64,000 nt of DNA from Perca fluviatilis (GCF_010015445.1 NC_053121.1:32315934-32379933), one strand, 5' to 3'. Positions 1-13,837 are shown, numbered from the stretch's first letter. The notes: generated by a model not told the origin, from the sequence alone. Numbers and translations: made by a program.

Positions 1-3000
1 TGTGGATCCTTCACTGAAATGTTTGCTACCGATTTGTTGAGAGCAATCCTCTTGTCAAACTGTGTCATCTCGTACTCCAGAACCTGAACTTGGGTTGATC
101 CACTGTTCTTGACTTTTTTCTTGTCTCCCAGTGCTCCTTTACCATTTGATGTCCCATTTCCGGTCTTACTTCCCTTTGTTGACTTGAAACCAGATTTTAA
201 CTGAGACCAGTCAAAGTCACTGGATGGAGATGATGGCTGCTGACCAATGGACTTAGACGTAGAGGAAGGGGAAACAATAGACTGTCTGCTCCGGCTGCGA
301 GGCAGTGAATGCTGTTGGATCTGTTCTGTGAATGTCAGTCCATGAAAACTGTCAATCGGCACAGTCTGGGCTGTGGCAGTAGATGATGTGGTTCTCAAGG
401 AGGAGTTCTTTGAACTTTTGAGGGAATTATTTGAAAGGGAGGATTTCTGTCGGTCTACTGTGGAATCAGGAGATTCGGATGGTGAACTGAAAGCATGGAC
501 AGGTCCGTTGGGTAGACCACGTCCAGACGACTGCATATCTCCTGCTCCGGTGCTGCCAGAGCTACTTGATTTAATGGTGAGGGACTGCATTTTACCAGTC
601 ACAGCCAATGGTGTTTTCTCTTCCATGGTGTGTACTGGGGAGGGATTGCAGCCATTTAGAGTTGTGCCCCCATACTTTTCCAGAAGTTTAATGATCATTG
701 AATGGCCACCTTTTGCTGCCACTCTCATTGCTGTGCGTCCAAACTGATCAGCGTGGTTGGGGTCAGCACCATTTTCAAGAAGTATTTGCACAACATCAAT
801 GTGACCCTCTTGTGCCGCTATGCCTAGTGCTGTTGCTCCCTGGTTACACGTATGATCCACATGTGTGCCGTTCTCTATCAAAAACTGCACCACTTTTGTG
901 TGTCCTTGCCATGCAGCAGATTGGAGGGCAGATCGCTTCTCATTGTCACAGGCATTCACATCAGCATGATAGTTAATCAGCAGCCTCACCATTTCAACAT
1001 GCCCTTGCCAGCAGGACACGTGGAGGGCTGTTCTGCCCTCAGTGTCACAAGCTTCCACATTTGCTCCATTTTCGAGGAAATACTCTGTCATGGCCAGCTG
1101 ATTTTCAAGTGCCAATATGTAGAGTGTTGGGCGTCCGTCTGCGTCTTTGTAATCTATGTCGGCACCGTGGCTCAGCAGCAGTTCAACAATGTCTCTGTGG
1201 CCTTCCAGTGCAGCCACCCTGAGAGCATTTCTCCCATCATATCCCCTCTCGTCAATGCATGACTTGTTTTCCAGAAGAATTTGCACACAGTCATAATGTC
1301 CCTCTTGTGCAGCTAATATCAGCGGTATTCTACCATCATTATCAACCTCTGTACAACGAGCACCTTGCTCAATAAGGGCATCGCACACTTGTCTGTGGCC
1401 CTCAAATGAAGCCATGTGTAGCGGGGTCCAGCCTGCATCATCCCTGTGATTCTCATCCAGACCCCTGTCCAGCAGAGTTCTGACCACCTCCACGTTACCC
1501 TGAGCAGATGCAATGCTCAGCACAGTCCTTCCCTCACTGTCAATGCTATCAACAGCAGCCCCCCAGAAAAGTAATGTGTTGACAACAGAGGCATGGCCCA
1601 TAGATGCAGCAGCAAGAAGAGGAGTGCGACCATTGTTGTCTGTGTGATCCACATCAGCCCCACCTTCTAAAAGCAGATCAACTACATCGACATGTCCTTC
1701 ATAGCCAGCCACAAGGAGAGGAGTCATGCAGTCTTTATCACAGTGGTCAACTTCTGCTCCCCTTTCAATTAGAAGGCTCACAACAGAAGCATGGCCTTTA
1801 CTTGCAGGAACACAGAGAGCAGCAACTGAGAGGGCAGTCCTTCCATCCACATCTTCATGATTAACTTCGGCCCCGTGGTCCAAGAGGTGCTCAACGATCT
1901 CTCTGTGTCCCATGTATGCTGCGGCAATGAGAGCTGTTCTTCCTTCATTGTCTGCCTTGTTGACCTCAGCCCCATGCTGAAGAAGGTTCAACACTATGTC
2001 TTCATGACCTCCCCAAGCAGCAGCTCTCAAGGCAGTTCTACCATCAGCATCAGCACAGTCGACTTTGGCACCAGCATAAAGCAGAGCAGAAACTACCTCT
2101 GAATGTCCACCCCAAGCTGCTGAGCGCAGGGCTGTCCATCCATCATGATCTGTGTGGTTTATGTTGGCCTCACAACCAATTAAGCAGTTGACCACTTTAG
2201 TATGGCCCTGCCTCGCAGCAAGAGTAAGTGCCGTTTGTCCATGGTTGTCTTCTAGCTCCATGTTTGCCCGTCTAGATATGAGCAAGTTGACCACATCGAG
2301 GTTTCCACTGTATGCAGCGTTAGCCAGCAGAGTTCTCCCACTGGAGTCACACTGGTTCACAGATGCCCCGTTGTCAAGTAATGTTCGTATTGAGTCCTCT
2401 CTTTCCAGGGCCTGTTGTACAATACACGACGCATGGTCATCCTCATTGTTGACATGAGCTCCAGCTTTGACCAGAAGTTGCAGGACCTCCTGTTCTCTTG
2501 GTATGGAGGTGGTCAGAGAGTCTTTAGCAGGAGTTCCATTCCAAACCATCCAAAGAGCCAGATTAAATGGCTCAATCTGCAGATTGGAATTAACAAGGTG
2601 CAGTGCAAATTCCTGCACTTCGAGTGGCTTAAGATGCTTTGCCCGGCAAGTATAACTCATCGCCAACATCCTATGTCCCTCTGCTGCATTGCACAAGTAC
2701 TTCTGGGTGCAATGCTTAACATCTAGTAGCCACTCTGCAAAACTGTAGTGAAAAAGGATTTTAGTACTCCCAAGGCCATCGACCAACAACTTGGAGAGAA
2801 TGTCCATCTTTTTCTGAAACTCTTCCATAGTAAGTGTCATGTTTTTGGTCCAGACTGCATGGTACAGTTCCTTGACCGTAAGTGGCCTGCACGTTGCCAG
2901 GATTACATTAAGGATAGGCTGGACTTTGGCAAACTGTTTCCTGACAAAAAGTCTCTGGCAGAGCCACAGGTAGAGGCCATTGAGGGTGCCAGGGATGTCA

Positions 3001-3229
3001 CGGATTTCTCGAAGCATGATAAAGTTTTCCACCACGCCATCCAGCACACGCTCCAGGTAGAGGAAGCAGCCACTGCTTTTGATGTGGAGTTGGTTGAGCA
3101 TTTCGGCTGTCTCCTTGGTCAGGTGCTGCCTCAGGGCCTCCTCCTGGTCCAGCCTGTGGAGGATATACTGTTGCACATCCTTGACGATGTAGGCCTTGCG
3201 CAGATCATCAAGGCTGATTTTGCGGAATC
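1..3229 (-). CDS. ankrd50: ankrd50 coding exon 3 (partial): NTPase C-terminal part, ankyrin array, Ser-rich tail
   Basis: This is the giant last coding exon, entered through acceptor TTCTCTTACAG (AG at 3231-3230) and open to the left window edge, about 1,075 codons without a stop. Residues about 247-500 finish the NTPase/winged-helix region ([13 protein letters not shown] at the start, [11 protein letters not shown] near residue 408). From about 2461 down to 665 (residues about 500-1100) it encodes some 18 ankyrin repeats, with the consensus G-x-TAL-x-x-AA-x-x-GH-x-x-V/I-V-x-x-LL. One repeat near residue 710 has an insertion, [10 protein letters not shown]. Residues about 1100-1322 form a Ser/Thr-rich tail with [16 protein letters not shown] and, near the edge, [12 protein letters not shown], both conserved in vertebrate ANKRD50. 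The human protein is about 1,430 residues, so roughly 100 C-terminal residues, the stop codon and the 3' UTR are outside the window. The repeats probably form the cargo or adaptor binding surface, which is inferred from the family. All plus-strand reading frames here are antisense shadows. Confidence 0.96.
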
Positions 3230-3874
3230 CTGTAAGAGAAGAAATGGACATTAGAGGAGTCGGATGACAAAATGGATAATATAAAAAGACACTTCAAAAC
3301 TTACTAGGCCAGTATATGAAGAATATGAAAAGATGGAGTGCAAGTGGTTGTAGAAATCACCGTTGATGATAAGTAGTGTTACTTTCCCCACAGTGCTTCT
3401 TGAGTCTTTAGCTTATGTCGACCTTGAGATCATACCCAGTATGTATCCACTGATCTTGTACCTTTGGATAATTAGGTTAAGCCAACCTTTAATTTCCTAA
3501 GGCATGGGATAATTAACAGTAAAGCTGTGTTGTTGAAGAGGAATTGAGCGCAATACCCCCTCTGGCTGCTAGAAGCAGACACGATCAGCAGGAGTTCACG
3601 ATCAGTTTAGCCCTTAAATAACTAAGGAAAACAAAATAATGGCAATTAGTGCACTACATTGTGTCTGATACAGAATCAATGTCAGCTGTAATCATTTGAT
3701 CCTTGGTGAGGGTGAAAACAGCAAGCATTTCAGTGGAAACATGACTGAAATAATGACTAGCTTACATTATATTAAAATATACCTGTACTGTTGTTTAATC
3801 ATGTATGGCAACACCCAAATGTACTCATCAGAAAAACAATTAAAAAGGGAAAGCACCAGTCTTAGCAGAAGACC

Positions 3875-4408
3875 TTAAAATGTGCCATGGCATGGAAATT
3901 TCACTTTGAGTTTTTTTTAACATTAATATGAGTTCCCCCAGCTTGCCTATGGTCCCCCAGTGGCTAGAAATGGCAATAGGTGTAAACCGAGCCCTGGGTA
4001 TCCTGCTCTGCCTTTGAGAAAATGAAAGCTCAGATGGGCCGATCTTGAATCTTCCCCTTATGATGTCATAAGGGGAAAGGTTACCTCCCCTTTCTCCGCT
4101 TTGCCCACCCAGAGAATTTGACCCACCCATGAGAAAGAGAGAGACATCATGGCTTGCAAACAAGCGAAGCATGGCAGTTGGTCAAGGCCACACCCCCACC
4201 TTGCCCCCCTCTCTCCTCCTCAATAGCATTTAAATCTACAGACACAGAAATGGCACATCCTAAGGAAAGCTCATTGTGGGACTGGCTCTAGTGGCTGTAA
4301 TTCTGTACCAAGGCTGAATTTCGGGAAAGAGAATTCAGATACAGTATTAGGGGACCACTGAGGCCTATTTAAAAGTATCCAAGAAGCAGCATGTCATAGG
4401 ACCTTTAA
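3875..4408. mobile_element. TTAA-flanked non-autonomous DNA transposon (MITE)
   Basis: The element lies between TTAA at 3875-3878 and TTAA at 4405-4408. Its ends are diverged inverted repeats: right end read inward TTAAAGGTCCTATGACATG, left end TTAAAATGTGCCATGGCATG. An internal short palindrome (CCTTATGATGTCATAAGG) sits near 4057-4074. I recognise this as a family widespread in percomorph genomes. No coding capacity. Confidence 0.75.
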
Positions 4409-6400
4409 CGAAATAACATATAATGGTAACTATGTGTAAAATAAAATCATGATACCCTGAGAAAAAAAAAAAAGTTCTTTCAACACTAAAGTTGAGTTGA
4501 TTGGTCACTTAACCTGCCCATTGACTTAGAGGTTATTAGTGCTTAATCAGCAGGAGCAAATCTGTGGTAGGGGCTTAAGATGTACAAGAGTCAAATGGAG
4601 GAGAGCAAGGGAGACATCATTTCCATGCCTGTAGCACATCAGTGGTCTGTAAAACATCTCTCCAGTGCCTCACTTATTATCGTACTACACGCTCCCAGAA
4701 CAGACCTTTAGAAATCCTTCTGAAAAAAAGAAATTATCACAGTGGGTCTTAATGAATGATCTTTAAATGGGAATTCCTCTCTGAGACGTGGAAAAATGGC
4801 TCCATAATGGCCTTGGCTAATGGGCATGAAGTGAACTTTCCTCCATGTTAAAACAATCTGTTCATGGTCTGTGTAAGCCAGCCAGAGGGCAAGAAGAGCA
4901 TTTTTGCATACTTATATTTGCAGTTCCCATGGTTCTCAGGAGTTACTGGGACATGAAAAAAATGCCACCAGAGACTCCCTCAGTGTTATTGACATACTGT
5001 ATTTTAAAATGACTAACAGGCCTCCTACTATGGGAAAAGCAGTTGCATTTTCCTCCCTAAAAATGTGCACTTTGCCAGGCAGAACACAGAACAAGGACTC
5101 ATTAACCTTTTCAAAGTATGGTAATTAAATGTTATTATTGCATCTCATTACTGACTGAACATTTCATGTACTGACAGGAAACTACTCTTAAGAGACTTTT
5201 TTGAAAATAATCTATGAAATTCAGCACCAGCACTTTTATCTTGGAACAGTAAACTATGATTGCTTTAATTATATAACACAACTTTTACCTGTACATAATA
5301 TGCATCAGACTCACAAAGCCTGGGGCAGTGCTCTGTTCATCTGACTGCTATTGTGTGGCTAGAAAAAGCTGTGAAATCTTACTCCACAAAGGGACCAGTG
5401 CTAACCACACCTGGAAGCCTAACGACAGTTAGTTGAGTTTAACGACAGTTTCCATGCCGGTACTAACAGTTTGAACAACGGACCCTGGTAAACAGAAGGA
5501 CCGATGGGTGTTTTTCTATCATCTGCTTCTGAGTTTGTTTAAGATAAGCACCACTCCACTAACTGGGCCTCACAATCTTTTACGTTGTCCCTGAGGCCTT
5601 CGTTATATTTCAAACTGTGATAAACCAGATAAAATGAAGGCATTTACACCTTAGATACTGACTATGTTGAATTACATCCTGTGATACAAATTTGATTCTA
5701 ATAAATCACACTCTTAGGTTGAACTTTGTTATAGGCACAAAATACATACCATACAAAAACTTTTATTGATTAAGTTTTAATTTTATTGTAATAGAGATAA
5801 CATGGACAGCTGGGTTTAGCACTACACACTAAACTGTAAACAAAGGTAAATAAAAAACAAAAACCTCCCAAGTACAAAAGTGCTTATTCTGAATATAGCT
5901 GTGGGGACAGCTGTGCAAATATTTTAAATTAATAAAACGGTATCAAAGTATCATTCTCAATTTGCATTATACTACATGCATTACATTAAATATAACTGCT
6001 CAATCATTACAAAAACTCAATGACCCCAACCCACTTTCAGTCCGTCTTTGTTTTCAGTGACTGTGCACATTTTCCACCCTCCCTTTGCCCTCTTTTGTCT
6101 GGCTCCATGACCCCCTGTACCAGCTACCACTCCCCTCCTGGAGAAGTCATTGACAATACAAGAGACAGATGCACGGTAAACATTCATAGTAGCTATAAGT
6201 AAGTAAAACACTCAAGCACTTCTACCTTTGAGTACTAAAAACCATTAACTGTTTTGTGTATATTCAAAATCTTTGCTCCAAAAAGCTGACCGATTCCTCA
6301 TTTTGACAGGGCCATGGGAAGAACCGGAATGGGTCTATGAGTCTAGCAATGGCTTCTTTAAGGTTTGTATCAACAGATACAGAAACACTTGAAGGCATCA

Positions 6401-6454
6401 CATGTTCCTAATGTGCATTTAGGTTTTCATGTTCCTAATGTGCATTTAGGTTTT
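6401..6454. repeat. perfect 27-bp tandem duplication
   Basis: Positions 6401-6427 and 6428-6454 are identical 27-mers beginning CATGTTCC and ending AGGTTTT. The lack of any mismatch suggests a recent duplication within the intron. Confidence 0.95.
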
Positions 6455-7668
6455 CAGGGTACTCACTACTCCTCTGGCTCAGGCAATCGGAGGATTTCTC
6501 ACTCTTCCCCTCCTTATTTTCTCTAGCCTTTTGTTTCATGTCAGGTTCTTAAAGCTCTTTTGTTTAGCTTAAAGGCCACACTAGCTGGTGTACATGCTTC
6601 CTTCCCCTGCTTTTCAGGCTAATGCACAATCACACGTGCCTCAGTCGACACAGGCACATACAGTATCAAATTTGCATTTACAATTCATGTTTAAAATCAG
6701 ACATCTTATGCCCGGTATGATCTCCTGCCTATGTGTGTCACTGATGGGTCCTCCTACTCCTTCTGGACCCAATCCCTCTTTGGACATTCTGGGGTTGCTC
6801 CAGTTGAGACAGGAAACCCACTGGCTGAGAGAGGGGAAGAGGCCATTAATGGGGAAAAACAGAAGTAAACTATTTTCTATTTTCCCCAGCTAGTTATTTC
6901 AGCAAAGTGTGACATTTAATATGCTGTCCTGATTTATATTCTTTGTTGATTTGTCTATATACAGAGGGAAAAACATTGCATTTGCATTACAGCCCAATTC
7001 TGGAGATGTTCCTCTATCACAACTATGTTCTCAGGGGAACAAATGAAAAATGCTTCTGTGCTTTAGTTTATGATAAACAGTTTCTCCAACATTCCACGGT
7101 CGGTGACACACCAATTATGAAGATATAGCGACTAGGAAAGCTAGAGCAGGGAGGAGGATACAGACATTTGACTGCAGCCACCATGACAAAAAACACTTGC
7201 CTGGATTAAAAAACAAACAAAAAAAAAACTCTATATGCAAGAAATAAAAGATTAAAACAAGTAAGAGCCTCCAGTCAGAACACACCATAAAAGACCTCTT
7301 CTTTCAGTTGCTGCACATAGTGGAAGATGACCTACAATTTCCACTTTAGTCATCAGCAGACATCAATTCATAGGTCTTGGATGTCAATTGTGAAGTCATG
7401 GCATTATTACTACCCCACTCCTGCAGATAAAGCACTAAAAAAACCACAGGCGGAAAGTCATCCAAACTGCATTTGATGACAGTGGTGTAACAGGAACTAC
7501 TATTAAGTACTACACAAGAATGCAAGAACTTTCATTGGCTACAAATGTCCAATTGCCTTCCAAGAACCATTTTCTCTCTTTCCAAAACCCAACAGTCATG
7601 AAGGTCTAGGTTTTGCGCCATTATATGTGGGCTACACAAACTGTAGTGTATTTTGTGTGTTCAGGCTA

Positions 7669-7670
<2 letters not shown>

Positions 7671-7721
<51 letters not shown>

Positions 7722-7741
7722 AAGAGAGAGAGAGAGAGAGG
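7671..7741. repeat. compound (TG)n(AG)n microsatellite
   Basis: About 21 TG units are followed by about 14 AG/GA units with one AA interruption. Apparent CA/TG peptides here are repeat artefacts. Confidence 0.98.
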
Positions 7742-8882
7742 ATGGTTCAGAGTCTGAACAAAAGCGACTGCTAAACAAGCAACAAATGACACATTCATCG
7801 GGGTGAGGGATGCAGCTCCCGAGTACAGGCCTCTGAGCCAGCTGCTGCTCGTTACAGAACTGGATACCAGCCACAGGAGACAGAGCCCTGCGTACAAAAG
7901 AGGGGCTGTTTGCCTACTAGATTAATTTTTCAGATGACAAACGAGGCAGCGTGTGTGCAAGCATGTTGAGAAATTAGAGGTCCAGGCTTATCAAGCAGGA
8001 TTTCAAAATGGCAGCGTCTCCGATTTGGCACATTCATTGCGAGACACAATCTTAGGTCATCTGATCCATAAAGAAAACAGAAACCCAAGCCCCGCTGCCC
8101 TCTCCTCAGGCTCTCCAGTAAACCCGCGCTCGACAAACGTCTGTTCGACAGCTGCAGCGTTCTGGGCTCCAAAAAACATGAGAGCGCCAACCTCCTAAAC
8201 ACAAGTATGTGGATGAGAGTTGGCTCCAACGGTCTGCAAACAAAAGTCCTTTGACAAGAGTGCTGCTATTTAATCTTTGACAAATACAGTTCCCTGTTTA
8301 ATTATATACACTCTCTAATTCCTAACAGATGAGTGGAGGTACCACTTTCTAGTTTATCTCGGATAAATGTGGCATATTCACAAGTGAAAAAAGACAAAAC
8401 CGACTCAATCAACTGTGCAAAGACAACCGCTGCAGGAGAAAATCATTTGAGATTAGCAGCTACATTCTATGGCCTATGTACTGTATATTTTCTGCAATAC
8501 TACACGACCACCAGGTGAGTCAGTGAAATGACTGCACTTTGACAATTAATTTATGTTACACTAAAGGCAAAGCACATGAAAACGCTCGTGCCCAAACATG
8601 CCTGTTGCTGAATTTCAAACGGGATGTGAAAGGGTTTCCAGTCAAACCTGTTGTGGTGCAACTGAACAGTGCTGATAAGATGAGGGGTGGAGCAAACAGG
8701 AATACATTGAACACAGTAAAGCCATTTACAAACATGGAATATATAACTTTGCTGATTTCATCCATCTGTTAAAGTTATGGCGTTTTGCCATTAGCACATG
8801 TGACTTTTACGTTAATGTTCCTCATGGCTGCATTCAGACATGACATTTACAGAATGAGCTTGCTCGTGTAATATTTGTCACC

Positions 8883-8883
<1 letters not shown>

Positions 8884-8961
<78 letters not shown>
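8884..8961. repeat. (AG)n microsatellite
   Basis: About 38 uninterrupted AG units form a long purine/pyrimidine mirror repeat. Confidence 0.98.
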
Positions 8962-8963
<2 letters not shown>

Positions 8964-9359
8964 CAAGCCATTGCTTCTAACAGTAAATTACCAATACATT
9001 TTCGCATCACTTTAATAATATGTTATTGATAGCGATTTTCTGCTGCCTGTTTTGCAATATCCGACAGTGCACAAGCGTCGAATGACAGGATGATAAGTTG
9101 GGACTTTAATTTCTATTTCCTCAAATGCTTTATGTAGAAAGTGTGAACATTGGAAATACATGCAAGACTGTTGGTCAGATTATTATTGTAAGAAGGGTTT
9201 TTACCTCTTTTCCCTGGTTGTCCCGGGATGGGAAAGAAAATAGCTTTTATAGACTTTAAAATTTGCTCTTTCACAGGGTTTTCTGATTTTGTGCATAGTC
9301 GGTTCTGAAAAAGGAGGGAAAAAGATCTGTCATCCATAGCTGCTGTAATCCTGTAAAAA

Positions 9360-9640
9360 CGCCCACCAATCACTGCCTCATGGTTCGCTTGGAAAGAACC
9401 AATGAAAAGCCTCCTTGCCCCGCTCTGCGTACTCTACCCCTGCGGTGTACGGGCCTGAGCTCAATGCGCTTTGTCGCATTGCTAACAGTAGTCACGTTTG
9501 TTTTAAACATTCGGTATGATAATATTAGCCGTTTGCTTACCGGTGAATGAGACATGAAGGAAATTGTAGTCCTTTCTCCTCTCTGCTCTGAAGCAGCCGT
9601 GCACGTCTGTGTGTGGGTCGGAGGCCCGAGGAGATGCAAC
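9360..9640. promoter_or_regulatory. promoter-like CpG-richer patch inside ankrd50 intron 2
   Basis: On the plus strand there are two CCAAT boxes (CCACCAATCA near 9364 and GAACCAATGA near 9398), then CpG-rich sequence. On the minus strand GGACTACAATTTCC (near 9575-9562) resembles the ZNF143 core and is followed by a splice-donor-like ACCG/GTAAGC near 9541. The density of promoter motifs stands out from the surrounding AT-rich intron. It could start an antisense or alternative transcript. No coding exon is recognised next to it. Confidence 0.3.
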
Positions 9641-9684
9641 TTTCAAATCTTGCTAGTTTTTTTTTACATTACCAATCCTGCCTT

Positions 9685-9688
<4 letters not shown>

Positions 9689-9722
<34 letters not shown>
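9689..9722. repeat. (CT)n microsatellite
   Basis: About 17 CT units. Confidence 0.97.
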
Positions 9723-9726
<4 letters not shown>

Positions 9727-12700
9727 GAAAGGGGCTTTACAGCATGGCTCAGCTTTAAAGGTGCATTCTGATAAACCTATCAAACCATTTACACACATAA
9801 TAAAACAATCTTAAGACCGTCTATGCAGAACACACCAGGAATTGAAAGTTTTTTTTCTTCTTCTAATAACCAAAAGACAAAAAGTAAGTTGCTGTAAGTA
9901 TGATTTTGAATGACAGGAGCTCATTAACTGATGACAAGAGACTGAGCCATGAGGCTGTGCACCTGGTCACAAGTGTTTGCCTTCACTCACTGTGCATCCC
10001 ATAATGGATTTCCCTCTAAGAGAGATGTAACTATATATCATGGAGCTTCTTGCAGCTGCACAGATGACTGGAGATTTCATCTATGTGAAGAAATTCCAAA
10101 AGAGAACTGAAATAAGCCAGGAATACACAGATCAAACAGGATCGACTGTATATAAAAACAGTATAAACTTCATTCAAACTGTCCATTTACCAATTTCTGT
10201 AAATCTGGGGGAAAAAGTAGGACTTGTACAAACAATATAATCCCTCTTTTCATGCCACATAGTCCTTTTTTTCTTAAATAAAAAAAAAAAGGTCAGATAT
10301 GTGCTATACATGTCCCATGATCCTTGGATCTTTAGAACCGAGTCCATTTTAAAATAACTCATTTGTTTCTGAAGATACAAGTTAAGTCTACATGGTGGCA
10401 GTAAGCTCTTGTAGTGCTGGGAGTTCCCTGCCCCACACAGGATCAAATTCCCTCAATCTCTGCCCGTGTTTTTGTTCATCATTACACTAGCTGACCTCCT
10501 GATGACCTCATTTAGCCCTACCAGCAGGTTTCCATTCACCTGCGCAAGGAAATACTAATATAAGTATAGCATGTCAGTCAAACAAGCCATTCTCTGCTAC
10601 CAACATACAGTGCCAGCAAGGTCTGGAACTCATTTTAGAAGGATTTCACAGGGAAATGTCCAGACTACAGTTCCAGCATGGGGAAAGGTGTGGCTTACTG
10701 TGGAATCAGATACTTGCAGTCATCCTTGGCATGCAGGTCAAGGCGGTGTGGTATAAAAAAAACCCAACAACCCGTCTTTAATTTAAAAGCCCCTGCAGCA
10801 ACACCAGCCAAAAATGTGCCAGGAATTCCACTGCATTTATTCAAATTAAGACTTAATTAAAATACCCTTCCATTAAAGCAAAAACTGACAAGTCGTGCTC
10901 TGTACTACAGCCTTGAAGAAAATAAAGAATCTCAAGTCTATAAAATATTTGGCAGGGGCATGCCACATACCAAAGGGCATCACCTCAGGAGGAAAGAGGC
11001 CAGCCGGTTCGCCCGCCATGTTCAGAGTCATGTTACTGCAGTGGAGCACCCAAGGTGTTATAGATACAGACACGGTAGACCTGTAATTTGCCCGGCTGTC
11101 AGACTGCACGGTGGTAAATTACAGTATTCAGCGAGGATTATGGTCTTCAGCTCATCCAAAGTGAGGCTCGACATGCAGCCTCACAGACGACAACTCACAC
11201 ATGAATATGGACATAAATCAGCTTGTCTGTGTAAGCCAATTTCAAGAAAGGGGGAGTTAAGCTAATTAAATAGGTTGCCCTTGCTCTCGTTACCCAGGCA
11301 TCGAGGCATCGACACAATCAATACCCAAAACTGTAAGAAGAGAGGACAGAGAGGGCTTTTATTATGCTTTGGTAGCAGCACGCATTTGTCAAATGTGCTC
11401 TTTGGTTTAGTGTTGTGCGATTTAATCTCTCTGAGGAAGCTGTTGAAATTGGTTTTATAGTTATTTAAAGCATAAAATAAAGTCTTATTTTTTTATTTCA
11501 GATCCTTCCCCTTTCAGTACTTGGCATCCACTCTCTTATAAAACTTACAATTTTATTTCAAAGTTTCAAATTCAGCTGTTGCATTTGTACAGTTAAACAT
11601 CCAATGGTCTATATGATGCCGCAAAAAGTCATTTACTGGTGGTGGGGGGGTCAGTAAGCAGAGCCATCTTTGTCTCTCTTCGGAGAGCATTCCACAGCCC
11701 AGAAGAAATAAACCGTCCTTGCTGCTTTACGACCGTGTTTGTGTTGTCAGTCGGCCAGAAGATCTCGCGGTCCCTCCAGTGAGGTCTTACATTTGAACAA
11801 AAAGAAAGTATACAAAAATAACACATCCACGGAGATGTTAAGAGTTTTGTTGGCCTTTTAACGGAGGAACGACCGTGCCCTGTGTCAGACTGACCCGCAG
11901 GCCTCGGGACAAAGGGCTGCTCAGAGTGGCGGAGGAGGGTGCATACTTTAAACAGGGCTGCTCTTTTTATTTGTGATCACTGGTGGTAAATCAGCTCTGT
12001 CTCTTGGCGAGTTGGGTACAGAAAGCTCCATTCATGGCGGGCAGAGTGGAGGTGGAAGATGTGGTTCAAGTACTAGGGTGGGCTACTCTCCCTCCAAAGA
12101 GAGGGAAATACAGTAAAACTAAAACACAGACCCACCCCAGAGTCACATCATTTCCTGAAAGTCTAGCTTGTATTATACAATAGCTGTGGAATTTGAAATG
12201 ACTTATCTACAGTATATACTTCAGGGTGTAGAAGAGGACCTGCTGATTACTTTTGGGTCAAAAACTCATGTGTCATCGAAGGAAGGAAATGAGTAAAGCC
12301 TGCATCAAAATGCCTCACAGAATGAGTGTCTTCTTAAAGTGGCCACGCGCTCCTGTAACATTGCTCAGACTGAGCCAGGAATAAAAGAGTCTTAATTACA
12401 GCTGTGATTCATAACTAGAGGGGCTTTTATGTGTGTATATGTGTGGCTATTTTCTATTAAAGTTTCTCGCTGGTACACCCCAAACGCCTGCCAAGTGCCC
12501 TCTGTGACTAACTGGAAGAACTCAGAGTAAAATTGAAAAATAAATAAAAATAATAATGTATTTTATGACAGTGGAAATCAATCTAATTGAAGTTGCTATA
12601 ACACTGCAGGGCAGGAATGTGGTTGTTTAAGGGGAGCTATTATCTTTCACGGCTCCAGTAGCACACTGATAGTTATATTATTATAACTGGCACTGCAGTT

Positions 12701-13209
12701 GACAAATCAATGCCTTCTCCATCCTTCCTCATCCCTCGCTCATGTTCTCTCAAAAATCCTCCAAAAGTACAGCTCGCTCAAGGTTTTGTTTTGGGTTTCC
12801 TTTAAACTGGGCTGTATCGTTGTCATCTACGGCACCTCCTCCTGTATTCGCGGATTAGTCACGACATGCTTCCACGCGGGATGAGAGATTTGAGTGGCAA
12901 TGCTCTGCTCGCACCGATTATCTCCGATCTTAACACGTGCCTTTTACCTCTTTAATGTAGGGCTGCGTTCTGATAGTTTGTGAAATAGCCAGATTGGATA
13001 AGAGATAAATAATCTAATCAAGTCTTTTATCTCCTCTTTGGGTAGTTTATGTATTTAATTATTTTTCAGCTTTATCTGATAGTCAACAGTAAAGAGATGA
13101 CAGGACATGAGAGAGAAGAAAGAGATGGGGACTGACGTGCCCTGCCAAAAATGTGGGTTCTTTTTTATGTCAATCTTTCAGGTTTAGTTGTAAATATATA
13201 ATTATATAT

Positions 13210-13835
13210 TAGGGGTGGAATGGTTCATGTATTCGTATTGAACTGAAACGGTACGGATGTCACGGTTCGGTGCATGATTTTACACAGAGAATACACGGTA
13301 TAAAAAATAAATAAAACTTGCGTGCAAATTAATTAATGTAATGCGGAACTACTGTTAGATCCGCGGGTTCTTCAGGATCCGCCCGCCTCTTTAAGATCGC
13401 AAGTTTGGGAAAACTTCCATTTCCCAGTCAGTTCCAGTAGTACAGGCGAGAGAGTGGTGGATAAGACCGCTGTTGTAGATTAGTGTTACGTTTCCAGCGT
13501 CGCGGCTGCGAACCGTAACGTTAGTTGGGACGGACGCCTTGTTTCTTCAGGCTGACTATATTAGCTTTAGCCAGGCAGGGAGCAGCTTTCTGCGGTGAAA
13601 AATGATGGGGGGTACTTATTGTTTACGGTTTACATCTTACTTTACACACTTCAGGCTGTTGCAGCTAGCTCAGGGGAGAGACTGGATGACACTAGGTGGT
13701 ACAGCCTGAGACATGCACAATAAAAAAAATTGCCTTCTGCATTTTAGTTTTGCTTTTCCCTCCATTGTACCGAACCGTGATGTCTGAACCGAGGTATGAA
13801 CCGAACCGTGACTTCTGTGTACCGTTCCACCCCTA
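13210..13835. mobile_element. hAT-like MITE with TAGGGGTGGAA termini
   Basis: The left terminus TAGGGGTGGAATGGT and right terminus ACCGTTCCACCCCTA are inverted repeats with one mismatch. Subterminal copies of ACCGAACCGTGA are present near 13770-13810. The GC-richer core (13,360-13,560) contrasts with the flanks. No clean target duplication remains; the right flank is a tetranucleotide array. No intact transposase is seen. Confidence 0.75.
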
Positions 13836-13837
13836 GT

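Noticed and set aside
373..3254. Plus-strand open frames of 60-168 codons across the left end
   Set aside because: They are antisense to the intact ankrd50 exon 3; their openness reflects the codon pattern of the ankyrin repeats.
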